Source: Microcaldota archaeon
GTDB lineage: Archaea > Micrarchaeota > Micrarchaeia > Micrarchaeales > CABMGC01
Direction: 5' to 3'
Assembly: GCA_021817505.1 (NCBI GenBank)
Contig: JAKAUU010000015.1
Location: forward strand, 1-49,455
DNA length: 49,455 bases
The number at the start of each line of letters is the position of its first letter. The stretch's first letter is position 1. The position numbers and the translations under genes were made by a program. A model generated the notes under the pieces. It was given only the letters and a program-made list of their open reading frames with translations, had not been told where the DNA came from and searched no databases. Below, one piece after another: positions 8,716 to 17,537 of this stretch.

Positions 8716-8756
8716 TGGGCCCGCGGAGAGTCGGACTCCAGTTGCTACCGTGTGAA
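8716..8756 (-). pseudogene. Truncated tRNA-Val copy (3' half), putative attachment site
   Basis: A 41-bp segment matches the 3' half of the intact tRNA-Val gene at 9601-9641 in 37 of 41 positions and in the same orientation. It contains the anticodon loop, the T arm and the acceptor 3' strand. The sequence further to the right does not supply an acceptor 5' strand or D arm, so no complete tRNA can fold. This is the classic footprint of integration into a tRNA 3' end: the duplicated 3' half marks the far boundary of the inserted DNA. Confidence 0.75.
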
Positions 8757-8784
8757 TTGGGCTGTCTATCTGGAGCTTTTATTA

Positions 8785-9585
8785 TTAATCAAGAATGTCT
8801 GATTTTGATTTGTAAGTAAGCATCGATTTTATGTTTTGGGCTTTTATATTCTTTTTTAATTCTTTTTCTATGAACATAAGCGATTCACTAGCTAATCTTA
8901 ATGAAGATGTATAGACTTTCGCAGTGTCGGTTGTGCCAACTAATGCAAAACATATAGGATAATCTATGGCAAAGTGTATGGGTTTCTTTTTTGCTGCGGA
9001 TAGTTGATCCCAAAGTATGTTTTCGCTTACGATACGCATGTTATTTGCAATTATTATGGGATTCTGTGAAGCTTCTGCTATCATATATGCTGCATATCTT
9101 ATCAAACGCGTATCATTTGCAATCTTTCCATTTCTAACCTTGCCTGCATATTCCAATAGATTTCTACAGGAATGCTCCAACATACTCTGTATATCTTCAC
9201 TACTGGCGTGTATTGTTCTAATTTTATCTAAAATTCTTTTGACGTTCCCATTCTTGTCAAAAAGTATTAGGTTACTCTTAGCGCTTCTGTCATATTGCAC
9301 ATCCAAACCTTTTGGGGTACTATATTTATCTATTGCCATAAACCATATGTCGACCTGAATCTTATCATCGAAATAGAAAAATTTCTTAAGCTTAGATTTT
9401 GGCTTCGTTAATGCAATAATATCAATGTCACTATATGGACCTTGGTCTCCCCTAGCTACACTGCCGTTAACTATTATACCTAAAACATTAGGATCTTTTT
9501 TCAGAATATTCTCTCTTGCATGATTTAGGGCTTTATTAAAACGTTTTCTTAGCGATTCCCTATCTAATCTCATATTTTTATTCAT
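8785..9585 (-). CDS. Nucleotidyltransferase-fold protein, AT-rich island cargo
   Basis: A 266-residue protein with a polymerase-beta-type nucleotidyltransferase domain at the N-terminus. The motif GSVARGDQGPYSDIDIIAL supplies the GS helix and the DxD metal pair, with a further acidic residue in KIQVDIWF. The C-terminal half is helical, as in aminoglycoside nucleotidyltransferases and in the larger MNT/HEPN-associated enzymes. The family transfers NMP to small molecules or to proteins/tRNA. No HEPN partner is encoded beside it, so it is not a standard toxin-antitoxin pair. The gene is much richer in A+T than its neighbours and is the only cargo of the tRNA-Val island, both signs of transfer. 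The target molecule is unknown. Confidence 0.85.
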   Translation of the reverse strand: MNKNMRLDRESLRKRFNKALNHARENILKKDPNVLGIIVNGSVARGDQGPYSDIDIIALTKPKSKLKKFFYFDDKIQVDIWFMAIDKYSTPKGLDVQYDRSAKSNLILFDKNGNVKRILDKIRTIHASSEDIQSMLEHSCRNLLEYAGKVRNGKIANDTRLIRYAAYMIAEASQNPIIIANNMRIVSENILWDQLSAAKKKPIHFAIDYPICFALVGTTDTAKVYTSSLRLASESLMFIEKELKKNIKAQNIKSMLTYKSKSDILD

Positions 9586-9600
9586 CGTATCCCGATTCAG

Positions 9601-9671
9601 TGGGTCCGCGGAGAGTCGGACTCCGGTCTCTACCGTGTGAAGGTAGCGTCTTACCGTTGGACTACGAACCC
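9601..9671 (-). tRNA. tRNA-Val (CAC)
   Basis: The minus strand folds as a tRNA: acceptor GGGTTCG/CGGACCC, TA at 8-9, a D arm, anticodon stem CTACC/GGTAG with loop TTCACAC giving anticodon CAC, and T stem CGGAG/CTCCG. The discriminator is A and no CCA is encoded. The T loop reads TCCGACT, so position 55, normally U (pseudouridine), is C. The gene serves as the intact side of the island that continues to 8716. Confidence 0.93.
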
Positions 9672-9841
9672 ATATCCTTATGTCATCCTGACGATAGTAA
9701 GCTATTTAAACCTAATCATATAATAAAATAGCGCTGTCTGTGGTTTCTTCTACAGATAGTTGTGAAAATTCCTAATGGGAATTAGATGTAGGCTTGAGCA
9801 ATGCAAAGGAAGCTCGCGATACAATTGCAAAATAATTAAGT

Positions 9842-11330
9842 AATAACTCCAGTCGATGCTGCTGGAGGACACTGCTATCAGATTTCGACAGCCATGCAAG
9901 TCAGCTTACAGACTTCTGTGAGCGGCGTACGGCTCAGTAACGCGTGGTCAATCTACCGTAGAGAAGGGGATAACCTTGGGAAACTGAGGCTAATACCATA
10001 TAGGATAGGGATTCTGGAATGAGCCCTAACTCAAAAGGTTGCGAATTGGAGCATTACCGCTCTACGATGAGACTGCGTCGGATCAGGCAGATGGCGGGGT
10101 AACGGCCCACCATACCTTTGACCCGTAGGGGATATGAGAGTAAGAGCCCCGAGAAGGGCACTGAGACAATGGCCCTAGCGCTACGGCGTGCAGCAGGCGC
10201 GCAATCTCCACAATGCGCGGAAGCGTGATGGGGGGAGTCTGAGTGATGGACTTCGGTTCATCTTTTGCCAAGTTTAGCAAGCTTGGAGAATAAGTGCTGG
10301 GTAAGACCGGTGGCAGCCGCCACGGTAATACCGGCGGCACAAGTGGTGTTCACTATTATTGGGCTTAAAGAGTCCGTAGCCGGCTAAAACCGTCTTGTGT
10401 GAAATATTGGTGCATGACGCCAATACGTGCATAAGATACCTTTTGGCTAGGGAGCGGGAGAGGTCAGGAGTATTCATGGGGTAAGAGTAAAATCCCGTAA
10501 TCCTATGAAGACTACCGGTGGCGAAGGCGCCTGACTAGAACGCATCCGACGGTGAGTGACGAAGGCTAGGAGAACGAATCGGATTAGATACCCGAGTAGC
10601 CCTAGCAGTAAATGATGCAGACTTTGGTGTTGCAACTGCCACGTGTGGTTGCAGTACCGTAGGGTAACTGTTAAGTCTGCCGCCTGGGGAGTACGGCCGC
10701 AAGGTTGAAACTTAAAGCAATTGGCGGGGGAGCACAACAAGGGGTGGATGCTACGGTTTAATTGAATTCAACGTCGGGAACATTACCTGGAGCGACGGCA
10801 GAATGATGGTCAGGCTAAAGACCTTACTAGACAAGCCGAGAGGTGGTGCATGGCGATCGTCAGTTCGTGGTGTGAACTATCCGGTTAAGTCCGGTAACGA
10901 ACGAGACCCTCATTTACAGTTGCCACTGGATTAGCGATAATCCAAGCACTCTGTCAAGACCGCCTTCGTTTAAGGAGGAGGAAGGAGAGGGCAACGGTAC
11001 GTCAGTATGCCCCGAATCTCCAGGGCTACACGCGGCATACATAGGCTGGCACAATGGGCTGCAACTCAGAGATGAGGAGCCAATCCCTAAAACCAGTCCC
11101 GGTCCGGATTGAGGGCTGAAACTCGCCCTCATGAAGTTGGAATCCCTAGTAATCGCTTGTCACTAACGAGCGGTGAATTTGTCCCCGCTCCTTGCACACA
11201 CCGCCCGCCAAGTCATCCAAGTAGGGCCTTAGTGAGGCAGCATCTTTAGATGCTTTCGAATTAAGGTTCTGTGAGGGGGGCTAAGGCGTAACAAGGTATC
11301 CGTAGGGGAACCTGCGGATAGATCACCTCA
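9842..11330 (+). rRNA. 16S ribosomal RNA
   Basis: A full-length small-subunit rRNA gene of about 1.49 kb. The 5' end reads CTCCAGTCGATGCTGCTGGA (canonical TCYGGTTGATCCTGCCRGA). The 530 loop is at about 10311-10329, the 790 loop ATTAGATACCC at about 10584, and the 3' end carries GTAACAAGGTATCCGTAGG followed by GATCACCTC. No intron is apparent. The 530 loop has two changes relative to the near-universal sequence. No 23S, tRNA-Ala or 5S follows, so it is a stand-alone transcription unit. Ends are estimated from conserved motifs. A short near-copy of the 3' terminus lies about 24 bp downstream. Confidence 0.96.
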
Positions 11331-11359
11331 AAATACAATAAATGGATCACCTAAAAATA
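11321..11359 (+). repeat. Direct repeat of the 16S 3' terminus (anti-SD)
   Basis: GATCACCTCAAAATA at 11321 recurs as GATCACCTAAAAATA at 11345, 24 bp further on. The second copy is preceded by TG, matching the canonical TGGATCACCT more closely than the first. Either one copy is the mature 3' end and the other a relic, or the short repeat is a recombination scar. Confidence 0.5.
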
Positions 11360-11514
11360 ACCATTTCGTGTGCATAAAGCTGTTCGCGTTTTTCTGGCGC
11401 ATGCTCAAGCTACATTCATATTTTTTCTTTTCATCAGCACATAGCGCAAGCCATGTTTGTTTTTAAGTTTTCTAGACGCAGATTTGTATTCGGATTCTCT
11501 TCTGCGAGCACGCA

Positions 11515-11522
11515 TATTTAAT
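11515..11522 (+). promoter_or_regulatory. TATA box of the giant surface protein gene
   Basis: TATTTAAT lies about 30 bp ahead of the GTG start at 11552, so the transcript would start only a few bases before the start codon. A near-leaderless mRNA is expected. The rest of 11331-11514 holds no gene that I can support. Confidence 0.5.
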
Positions 11523-11551
11523 ACAGAAGCTGCATATAAGAAAGCAGTCAG

Positions 11552-14500
11552 GTGTATAAAATAAGTTTTGCAACACGTTCATTGTTTTTTGTACTGCTTA
11601 TTTGCATGTCTGCAGGCATTGCAATGGCTTCAGGATTCGTAATCCCAAATAGCATAGTACATTATTCAAACCTTAGCATCTCCAACTCCCAGTCCTCTGC
11701 AACTGTGAAAGGTCTTCAGATAATGATCCCCTTCAATGCCCTAGCATATCAAACTTATGAGTCGAATTCCTTGAATAATATTGAATTCTTCTATACTAAC
11801 AACGGCACGGTTGTACCATCATGGATGGAGGGCAACCAGCTGGACTGGTATCAGCCTGCGAATACCCTTTACACGAGCCAGAATGTAATCTTCTGGATAA
11901 AGTATGCCCCTTCGATATCGGCAGGTTCCTCTGCAGTGAATACTGTCGCTATAGGATTTGCAAGCAAAACTGTAAATCTTCTGGATAATGTTGATACTGG
12001 AGAAGCTCCGCAGCTGTCATGTTCAAATCCTGCAAATACAATAACGTGCAATTACGGCAGATATGACGATGGCAGTAATGTATTCAATAATTATTGGAAT
12101 TTCTCCAGTAACAATACATGGTATAAAGGAGGACCTGGATACGGCCCTGCAGGCATAGAGTATGCAGACAATGGGATGAGAGTACAGGGATGGACATTTG
12201 ACAATGTCAAGGGGATAACCGCTGTTGGGAATATAATCACGACTCTTGTAAATGCGACAGGATATTCTGGGACAACTTGGGGAGGAGCATTGATACTTTC
12301 TAACAGCAGCGGCGGAAATGGTTTTGGAGATTATCCAGGGGTTGGCAGCATTACAGGAGTATACACGTACAGCCCTGTGATAAACCTGTACCATGGCCAG
12401 TATTTTACGCATCTGCAATTGGGTTCAAACATAACTGATCTTAACGCCCCGCATACAGTAAGCATAGGATTCAACAGTTCTGGGGAGATAAATTACACCT
12501 CGATTAATTATGGGAGCAGCATGGGAAGTGAGACATCCAACATGCTTGCACTGTTTCCAACAGGCTATTATAATCAGGGAGCATATGGCACAGGTATGCT
12601 TGCATGCACCAACTTTACCATAGCGTCAGCGCATGCGGAAATAACAACCATAAAGATAGAATGCTCAGGCAGATTCAGCAATAATGGCATTTTGTATGCA
12701 GGTGAAGGAGCAGATGGATGTGGCGGTGTGAGTTCCGCAGGAGGCAATGGAGAAAATTGCATAGGCAGCATCGGCTCTTTTGGAGGAAGCGGCGGGGCAG
12801 GAGGGGGAAATGCCACTCTTGGACTCATAGGAGGCTATGGAGGAAATACGCTTGCTAATGGAGGCATAGGAAGCACAGGTGCAGGCGGGAACGGAGCTGC
12901 TGCCCGGGCGCCATCTGTGATAGATGCTGCAAATGTTGCCTTGTGGGGAGGTTCACCTTCAACATATTTGTCAAGCGGAGGCGGTGGAGGGGCTGCAAAT
13001 GCTGGAGGAGCAGGAGAAGGAAGTTCCCAGGGATTGTTTATAGAGGGGAAGGCAGTTAATGCCGGAAATGTAATTGCAAGGCCTGGATTTAACGTAGGTT
13101 CCGGGTCAGGAGGGGCAGGAGCAGGAGCGTTGCTTATAGCATATGGAAATGGAGGGTATACTCCTGGAACTTATAACTTGTCAGGAAGCAGCGGAGGGGC
13201 TGCCGGGTCAGGCTGGGCTGCAGGCGGGAACGGAGGCGGCGGGCAACTTATCACTTATGATTATGGATCTAATTCCGTGCCTGTAAACGTTATTTTCCCA
13301 AAACAAACAACAACATATCCCATATTAGCTTCGTATCAAGGAAACGCATCTTATTATTACTTATATTCCAGATATATGCCACCGCTTGGCAGGATGCCTT
13401 CAGTAAGTTTTAGTAGCGCGCACATCACCCCATCATGTTCGGCATTCATCACAGATCCATCCAATAGCGTAGTTGATGTTGGACAGTATGAATCCTTCAC
13501 TGTTTCAGAGGGCAATTGCACGGCTCCGTACACATACAACATATTGGTTTCTAGCAGTGCAAAGCCTTCAGTTACAATACACGATTATTTGGTAACCGGG
13601 AGCAGTTCAAGATCCATAGTTTATTCGTTTCAGACAAATACTCTTGATCAGTCAAATTCTCCCGAAGTTGCAAACGTTATTGTAACCTCAGGCAGCAACT
13701 CAGTCGTATCGGCATATTCTTCTTCTTTTTATGTAAATCCACCATTATCTTTCGTGAGCCTGTCTTCTTCTCCCACGCTGCCTGTAACAGAATATACTGG
13801 AAATGCAGTAAAGTTCACTGCAAACATAAGCGGAGGCTCTGCCCCTTATTCCTACAATTTCCTTATTTATAATATAACAACTGGGAGCATAGTTGGCAAT
13901 TACCTGGCATCCAACTCTTCTACAAGCAACACCGTTTCATGGCAGATACCTTATTCGGTAGGGAACAATGCCCTTGAAGTAAATGTAATAGTGAGTGATG
14001 GGAGCTATGGAGGGGCTGAAAAGGTAAATAGCACATATATCAAACCGCTTTATACCAAAAGCATCGTTTCTGTTACAAACGTATTTCCAGATTCCTGCAT
14101 CTCGAACGGCGGTTGCGCAGTTACAGTAAGCGGCGCAGGATTTGAGAATGGGACATCTGTTATTTTCGGCAGCAACAGCGTAAATGCAATCAATGTTACA
14201 AATTCCAGCAGCATGCAGGTAACGGTACCTGCAGGTACTGTGAACAGCATTGTTGATGTGAGTGTAAAGAACCAGTTTGGCTCAACTGCCACTTGGAACG
14301 GCACATTCTACTACGGATGGATATTTATCTCTGATAACTTCTCCACTGGCAATTTTAATGGATGGAATGAAACTGGAAGCTGCTGCGTCACAGGAGGTAG
14401 TTTGTATGTTGTATCGGGTGGTCAGACAACATTCAGCAATACTTTGACACCTGCGCCCATATCAGGCAATACAGAAGCCATGATATGGTATCCATTCAGG

Positions 14501-16828
14501 CAGGGGATTGTGGATATAAATAGTACTAAGATGACGCTTGTAAGCGGCAATCCTTTTTCCCCAGGATGGGATTCTAATAATGGCGGTAGTGTTTATCTTG
14601 GAGGTTATTATGGCATAGTGACGAATAATGCAAGTGTTCTCCACTGGTTATATGGCAGTAAATTCTTAACTAATGGCAATTGGGCTGGAAACAATATTAC
14701 TATCTTTGAAGCGCGCAAGACAATAGCTTCAGTAACAAATTCGATATCGATGACATTGACAAGTTCTGCAGGAGGAAATAGCGGATACTTCCTTGCGGAT
14801 AAATGGTGGGAAGGGTTACAACAAAATATCGAATCATGTGCAAGTTCAACAGAATGCACCCTTACAAGTAATGTAGGGATAGAAAATAATATACCTTATA
14901 TAAGCGGAACAGATGATATAAATAATTTCTTTGGACAATCCTTCCTTAATAATGGACCTACAACCATGTTCGTAAGGGGCTATGTATACTTCCAAGCACC
15001 TACCCATGGGGGAGTGTATGGGCAGAGAAAGGTATACTACCTAAAAAATGAGTGCGGCGGCTCTTCAGGCCTGCCTTGTATAGGGATAGCATATATACTC
15101 AGCAGCTTTGTTTACAATCCGGAATATGGAAATGTTAGCATAAATGGCAATTCTGTAACTCTATTGTCTGGAGACGGATTCCCAACTGACGGAAGTTGGA
15201 ATGGTAAAGGAATACTGATAAATGAAAGCACAAACTATACTATCGCTTCCGTTAAGAATGGAACATACCTTACACTTACATCAAATGCAGGAAGGTATAC
15301 CGATGTAGGATATCAATCGTTAGCTAATGATATAGCTCTTACAAGCGATCTTCAATCCAATATCAACCCCGCTACGGGAAATTTGACAGATAGTGACCAT
15401 TATATGGCCGTTCCGTACCTTAACTTCAATCAGTGGTACGAGATACAGGTAGAGGCGGCGCTTAACACCCCTGGAGAAGCAAATGGTTATGTGAACGTTT
15501 GGATTAATGGCAGGTATAGGCCAGATCTGTCATTGTCCGGAATAGAATGGAGAAACTCAAGTAATGATGGAGGATGGCAGTATGTTGAAATAGGAAGGCA
15601 GCTTGATGCGGGCAATGGAACTGCTAGAACTGCCTGGACTAACGAATATAGATTCTGGGATGACGTAGCACTCTCTAATGCCGATACCCCAACACCTGTT
15701 CAGCTCCAGCCTATAAATACAACATTTAAAACGACAACTACTATTTCAGTATCTTCAACCTCTTCTACAACAACTGTTGGGACCACATCCCCGACAACCA
15801 TGCCTGTAACCACGGTTACATCAAGTGGAAATAGTGGTGGCGGAGGGGGAGGAGGGGCTGGAGGCGGTGGAGGATCCGGAGAGCCAGTGGTATTGGCATA
15901 TAACACCTCTTCGTTTAATGGGTGGAAAATACTTAACTTTACACAGGACAATTCTGAGAATCTGGTGATAGGCGGAAGATTATTTGGAATAACCTTGAAT
16001 TCCATATCGCCCACATTGGTAGATATTACCGTGAATGGGGTGGCGTATACGCTGCATGTCGGCACACCTTTGGCAATAGGCAGTAATTACTACCTTAATC
16101 TCAGTTCGATATCTTATCTCCCAATACTGGAGACTGCTTCTATTGAGTTGTATGTTAACAATACGGCGTCAAAGACCGTATCCTCAAGCAATTCATCTTC
16201 ACAGAATTACAACGTATCCATAAGCCTGAATGGCAGCAGTTTTGCTTCTGGAAGTTCACAGTACATAACGGCGCGGGTGGCAGACCCTTCAGATACGGTT
16301 GCAATATACACGAATGGTGTTCTCCAGGCAGAAGGTGAAGGAAGCGCAACATTCAACATCAACGTACTTTCAAAAGGGAATTATACCCTGCAGGCATGTG
16401 ATATAAGTGTATCTCCCAGAGCCTGCAGCGCTATAGAGAAGTTCTCCATACTTGCACCTTCTACTGCTGCCACGACTACCATATCCCAGGTCACAACTGT
16501 TGGCCAGACAAACACCTCATCTTCAACGGCATCTGAAACTGATGATATAGTACTGATGGTTGTTGCCACGATTGCAATAGGAACAATAATAGCATTCACG
16601 TTGCGCTACCGCAGGCATATGGGAAAAATGAGAGGCAATGACGGTGCAGGGCCTGAGCATGGCAGATTAACATACTCTTCTGAACAGCCTAAACAGGTTA
16701 ACCGGGCAGAAGAGCCTAAAGAAACAGGACCAACGCCTCCGGATGTAATTGGACAGCAGAATGAGGATAAACCTGATGAAAGTGCTGCAGGAACTTCTGC
16801 AGAACCTACAGGAGCAAAACAAGATTAA
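11552..16828 (+). CDS. Giant surface protein with DUF2341-like, Gly-rich and IPT/TIG regions
   Basis: A 1758-residue secreted, membrane-anchored protein, by far the largest in the window. In order: a signal peptide with core SLFFVLLICMSAGIAMA; a DUF2341-like beta domain (about 40-140) with NIEFFYTNNG and WIKYAP; a glycine-rich stretch (about 390-580) with GGSGGAGGGN-type runs; Ig-like repeats (about 600-820); an IPT/TIG-like domain (about 845-925, VFPDSCISNGGCAVTVSG); two lectin/LamG-like beta segments (about 930-1390); a Thr/Ser linker with a poly-Gly run (about 1400-1450); a last beta domain; a helix near 1665-1685 followed by YRRH; and a 70-residue Pro/Glu/Lys cytoplasmic tail. Many N-x-S/T sequons suggest heavy glycosylation. 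The start is GTG. The role is probably S-layer-associated or adhesive. It lacks a PGF-CTERM motif. Confidence 0.9.
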   Translation: MYKISFATRSLFFVLLICMSAGIAMASGFVIPNSIVHYSNLSISNSQSSATVKGLQIMIPFNALAYQTYESNSLNNIEFFYTNNGTVVPSWMEGNQLDWYQPANTLYTSQNVIFWIKYAPSISAGSSAVNTVAIGFASKTVNLLDNVDTGEAPQLSCSNPANTITCNYGRYDDGSNVFNNYWNFSSNNTWYKGGPGYGPAGIEYADNGMRVQGWTFDNVKGITAVGNIITTLVNATGYSGTTWGGALILSNSSGGNGFGDYPGVGSITGVYTYSPVINLYHGQYFTHLQLGSNITDLNAPHTVSIGFNSSGEINYTSINYGSSMGSETSNMLALFPTGYYNQGAYGTGMLACTNFTIASAHAEITTIKIECSGRFSNNGILYAGEGADGCGGVSSAGGNGENCIGSIGSFGGSGGAGGGNATLGLIGGYGGNTLANGGIGSTGAGGNGAAARAPSVIDAANVALWGGSPSTYLSSGGGGGAANAGGAGEGSSQGLFIEGKAVNAGNVIARPGFNVGSGSGGAGAGALLIAYGNGGYTPGTYNLSGSSGGAAGSGWAAGGNGGGGQLITYDYGSNSVPVNVIFPKQTTTYPILASYQGNASYYYLYSRYMPPLGRMPSVSFSSAHITPSCSAFITDPSNSVVDVGQYESFTVSEGNCTAPYTYNILVSSSAKPSVTIHDYLVTGSSSRSIVYSFQTNTLDQSNSPEVANVIVTSGSNSVVSAYSSSFYVNPPLSFVSLSSSPTLPVTEYTGNAVKFTANISGGSAPYSYNFLIYNITTGSIVGNYLASNSSTSNTVSWQIPYSVGNNALEVNVIVSDGSYGGAEKVNSTYIKPLYTKSIVSVTNVFPDSCISNGGCAVTVSGAGFENGTSVIFGSNSVNAINVTNSSSMQVTVPAGTVNSIVDVSVKNQFGSTATWNGTFYYGWIFISDNFSTGNFNGWNETGSCCVTGGSLYVVSGGQTTFSNTLTPAPISGNTEAMIWYPFRQGIVDINSTKMTLVSGNPFSPGWDSNNGGSVYLGGYYGIVTNNASVLHWLYGSKFLTNGNWAGNNITIFEARKTIASVTNSISMTLTSSAGGNSGYFLADKWWEGLQQNIESCASSTECTLTSNVGIENNIPYISGTDDINNFFGQSFLNNGPTTMFVRGYVYFQAPTHGGVYGQRKVYYLKNECGGSSGLPCIGIAYILSSFVYNPEYGNVSINGNSVTLLSGDGFPTDGSWNGKGILINESTNYTIASVKNGTYLTLTSNAGRYTDVGYQSLANDIALTSDLQSNINPATGNLTDSDHYMAVPYLNFNQWYEIQVEAALNTPGEANGYVNVWINGRYRPDLSLSGIEWRNSSNDGGWQYVEIGRQLDAGNGTARTAWTNEYRFWDDVALSNADTPTPVQLQPINTTFKTTTTISVSSTSSTTTVGTTSPTTMPVTTVTSSGNSGGGGGGGAGGGGGSGEPVVLAYNTSSFNGWKILNFTQDNSENLVIGGRLFGITLNSISPTLVDITVNGVAYTLHVGTPLAIGSNYYLNLSSISYLPILETASIELYVNNTASKTVSSSNSSSQNYNVSISLNGSSFASGSSQYITARVADPSDTVAIYTNGVLQAEGEGSATFNINVLSKGNYTLQACDISVSPRACSAIEKFSILAPSTAATTTISQVTTVGQTNTSSSTASETDDIVLMVVATIAIGTIIAFTLRYRRHMGKMRGNDGAGPEHGRLTYSSEQPKQVNRAEEPKETGPTPPDVIGQQNEDKPDESAAGTSAEPTGAKQD

Positions 16829-16960
16829 TGGAACAGAAATGGCAGACAGATCATTGCGCTGTTATTAAAAGTTCATTGACTGACTGCCATGCTCGCTTCT
16901 ATCCGATCAAAAAGACGTAGTATTAGCTTGATTTAAATAACGTAGTGGTTATTTGTAATC

Positions 16961-17443
16961 ATGAAAGTAAAGCTTGGGCCTAGTGCATATTACATCGCAG
17001 GTCTCTTATCCAAAACAAAGGAGGAGAACAACGCAATAGGAGTAAAGACAGGGATGCCGGAACTTGAGGAGCGTTTTGTTGAGATAGCGATAAAGGATTT
17101 CAAGATAGATTCAAAGAAGATACTCTTTGAGAAAGGTGAAAGGCACGTGCATGTTTACTTTTATCATTCGCAGATAGCGAAACAGCTGAAAGCGGTGATA
17201 AAGAGTTCTACTAAGATCTTTACAAAGAGGGATATCAAATCGGCGAGCTATCTCGCAGGCATATTTGATGCTGCCGGGCATGTAGGTAGGAACGAATTCA
17301 AGATAAACGGGCTGACAGCTGCGGATATTATGGTTCTTGAAAACCTCGGAGTGCATACGCATGGAGACAAGATAGTAAATATCGGTAGTTTTGTGCAACT
17401 GGTTAAAGACAGGAGCGTGATACTGAAACAGCGAAACCTGTAG
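16961..17443 (+). CDS. Degenerate LAGLIDADG-type protein
   Basis: A 160-residue protein with two LAGLIDADG-like halves. The first motif is YYIAGLLSKTK at about residue 9 and the second SYLAGIFDAAGHV at about residue 96, each followed by a beta-rich segment. In active homing endonucleases, the eighth motif residue is the metal-binding acid. Here it is Lys or Thr in the first half and Ala in the second, so cleavage activity is probably lost. It is free-standing, not inside an rRNA or an intein, which suggests a domesticated DNA- or RNA-binding protein. A TATA-like TTTAAATA lies about 25 bp before the ATG. The family call rests on the motifs only. Confidence 0.68.
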   Translation: MKVKLGPSAYYIAGLLSKTKEENNAIGVKTGMPELEERFVEIAIKDFKIDSKKILFEKGERHVHVYFYHSQIAKQLKAVIKSSTKIFTKRDIKSASYLAGIFDAAGHVGRNEFKINGLTAADIMVLENLGVHTHGDKIVNIGSFVQLVKDRSVILKQRNL

Positions 17444-17537
17444 TCCTTCTACAGCGGTTCGTTTTTTGTCTAATTAACAGATGTTGTTTAAATATGACTT
17501 TTGTCATTATTTATCTCTGATTTAGAGGGTGTGAGCT

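Larger units (their letters stand above)
8716..9641 (-). mobile_element. tRNA-Val-associated mini-island (about 0.9 kb)
   Basis: The DNA between the intact tRNA-Val 3' end and the truncated tRNA-Val copy forms an 885-bp unit holding a single nucleotidyltransferase gene. The interior is markedly AT-rich (for example, roughly a quarter GC around 8821-8880), unlike flanking genes. Direct repeats of the tRNA 3' half lie at both ends. No integrase, recombinase or origin is present, so it would have to be moved in trans or is a remnant. Confidence 0.65.

Noticed and set aside
8716-8756. A second functional tRNA-Val
   Set aside because: Only the 3' half is present; no acceptor 5' strand or D arm can be found upstream.
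9842-11330. Several open frames on the minus strand inside the 16S gene
   Set aside because: They lie entirely in conserved rRNA sequence and lack any protein similarity.
16400-16828. PGF-CTERM sorting tail on the giant surface protein
   Set aside because: The terminal helix is followed by a 70-residue cytoplasmic tail, not by the short basic end of a sorted protein, and PGF is absent.
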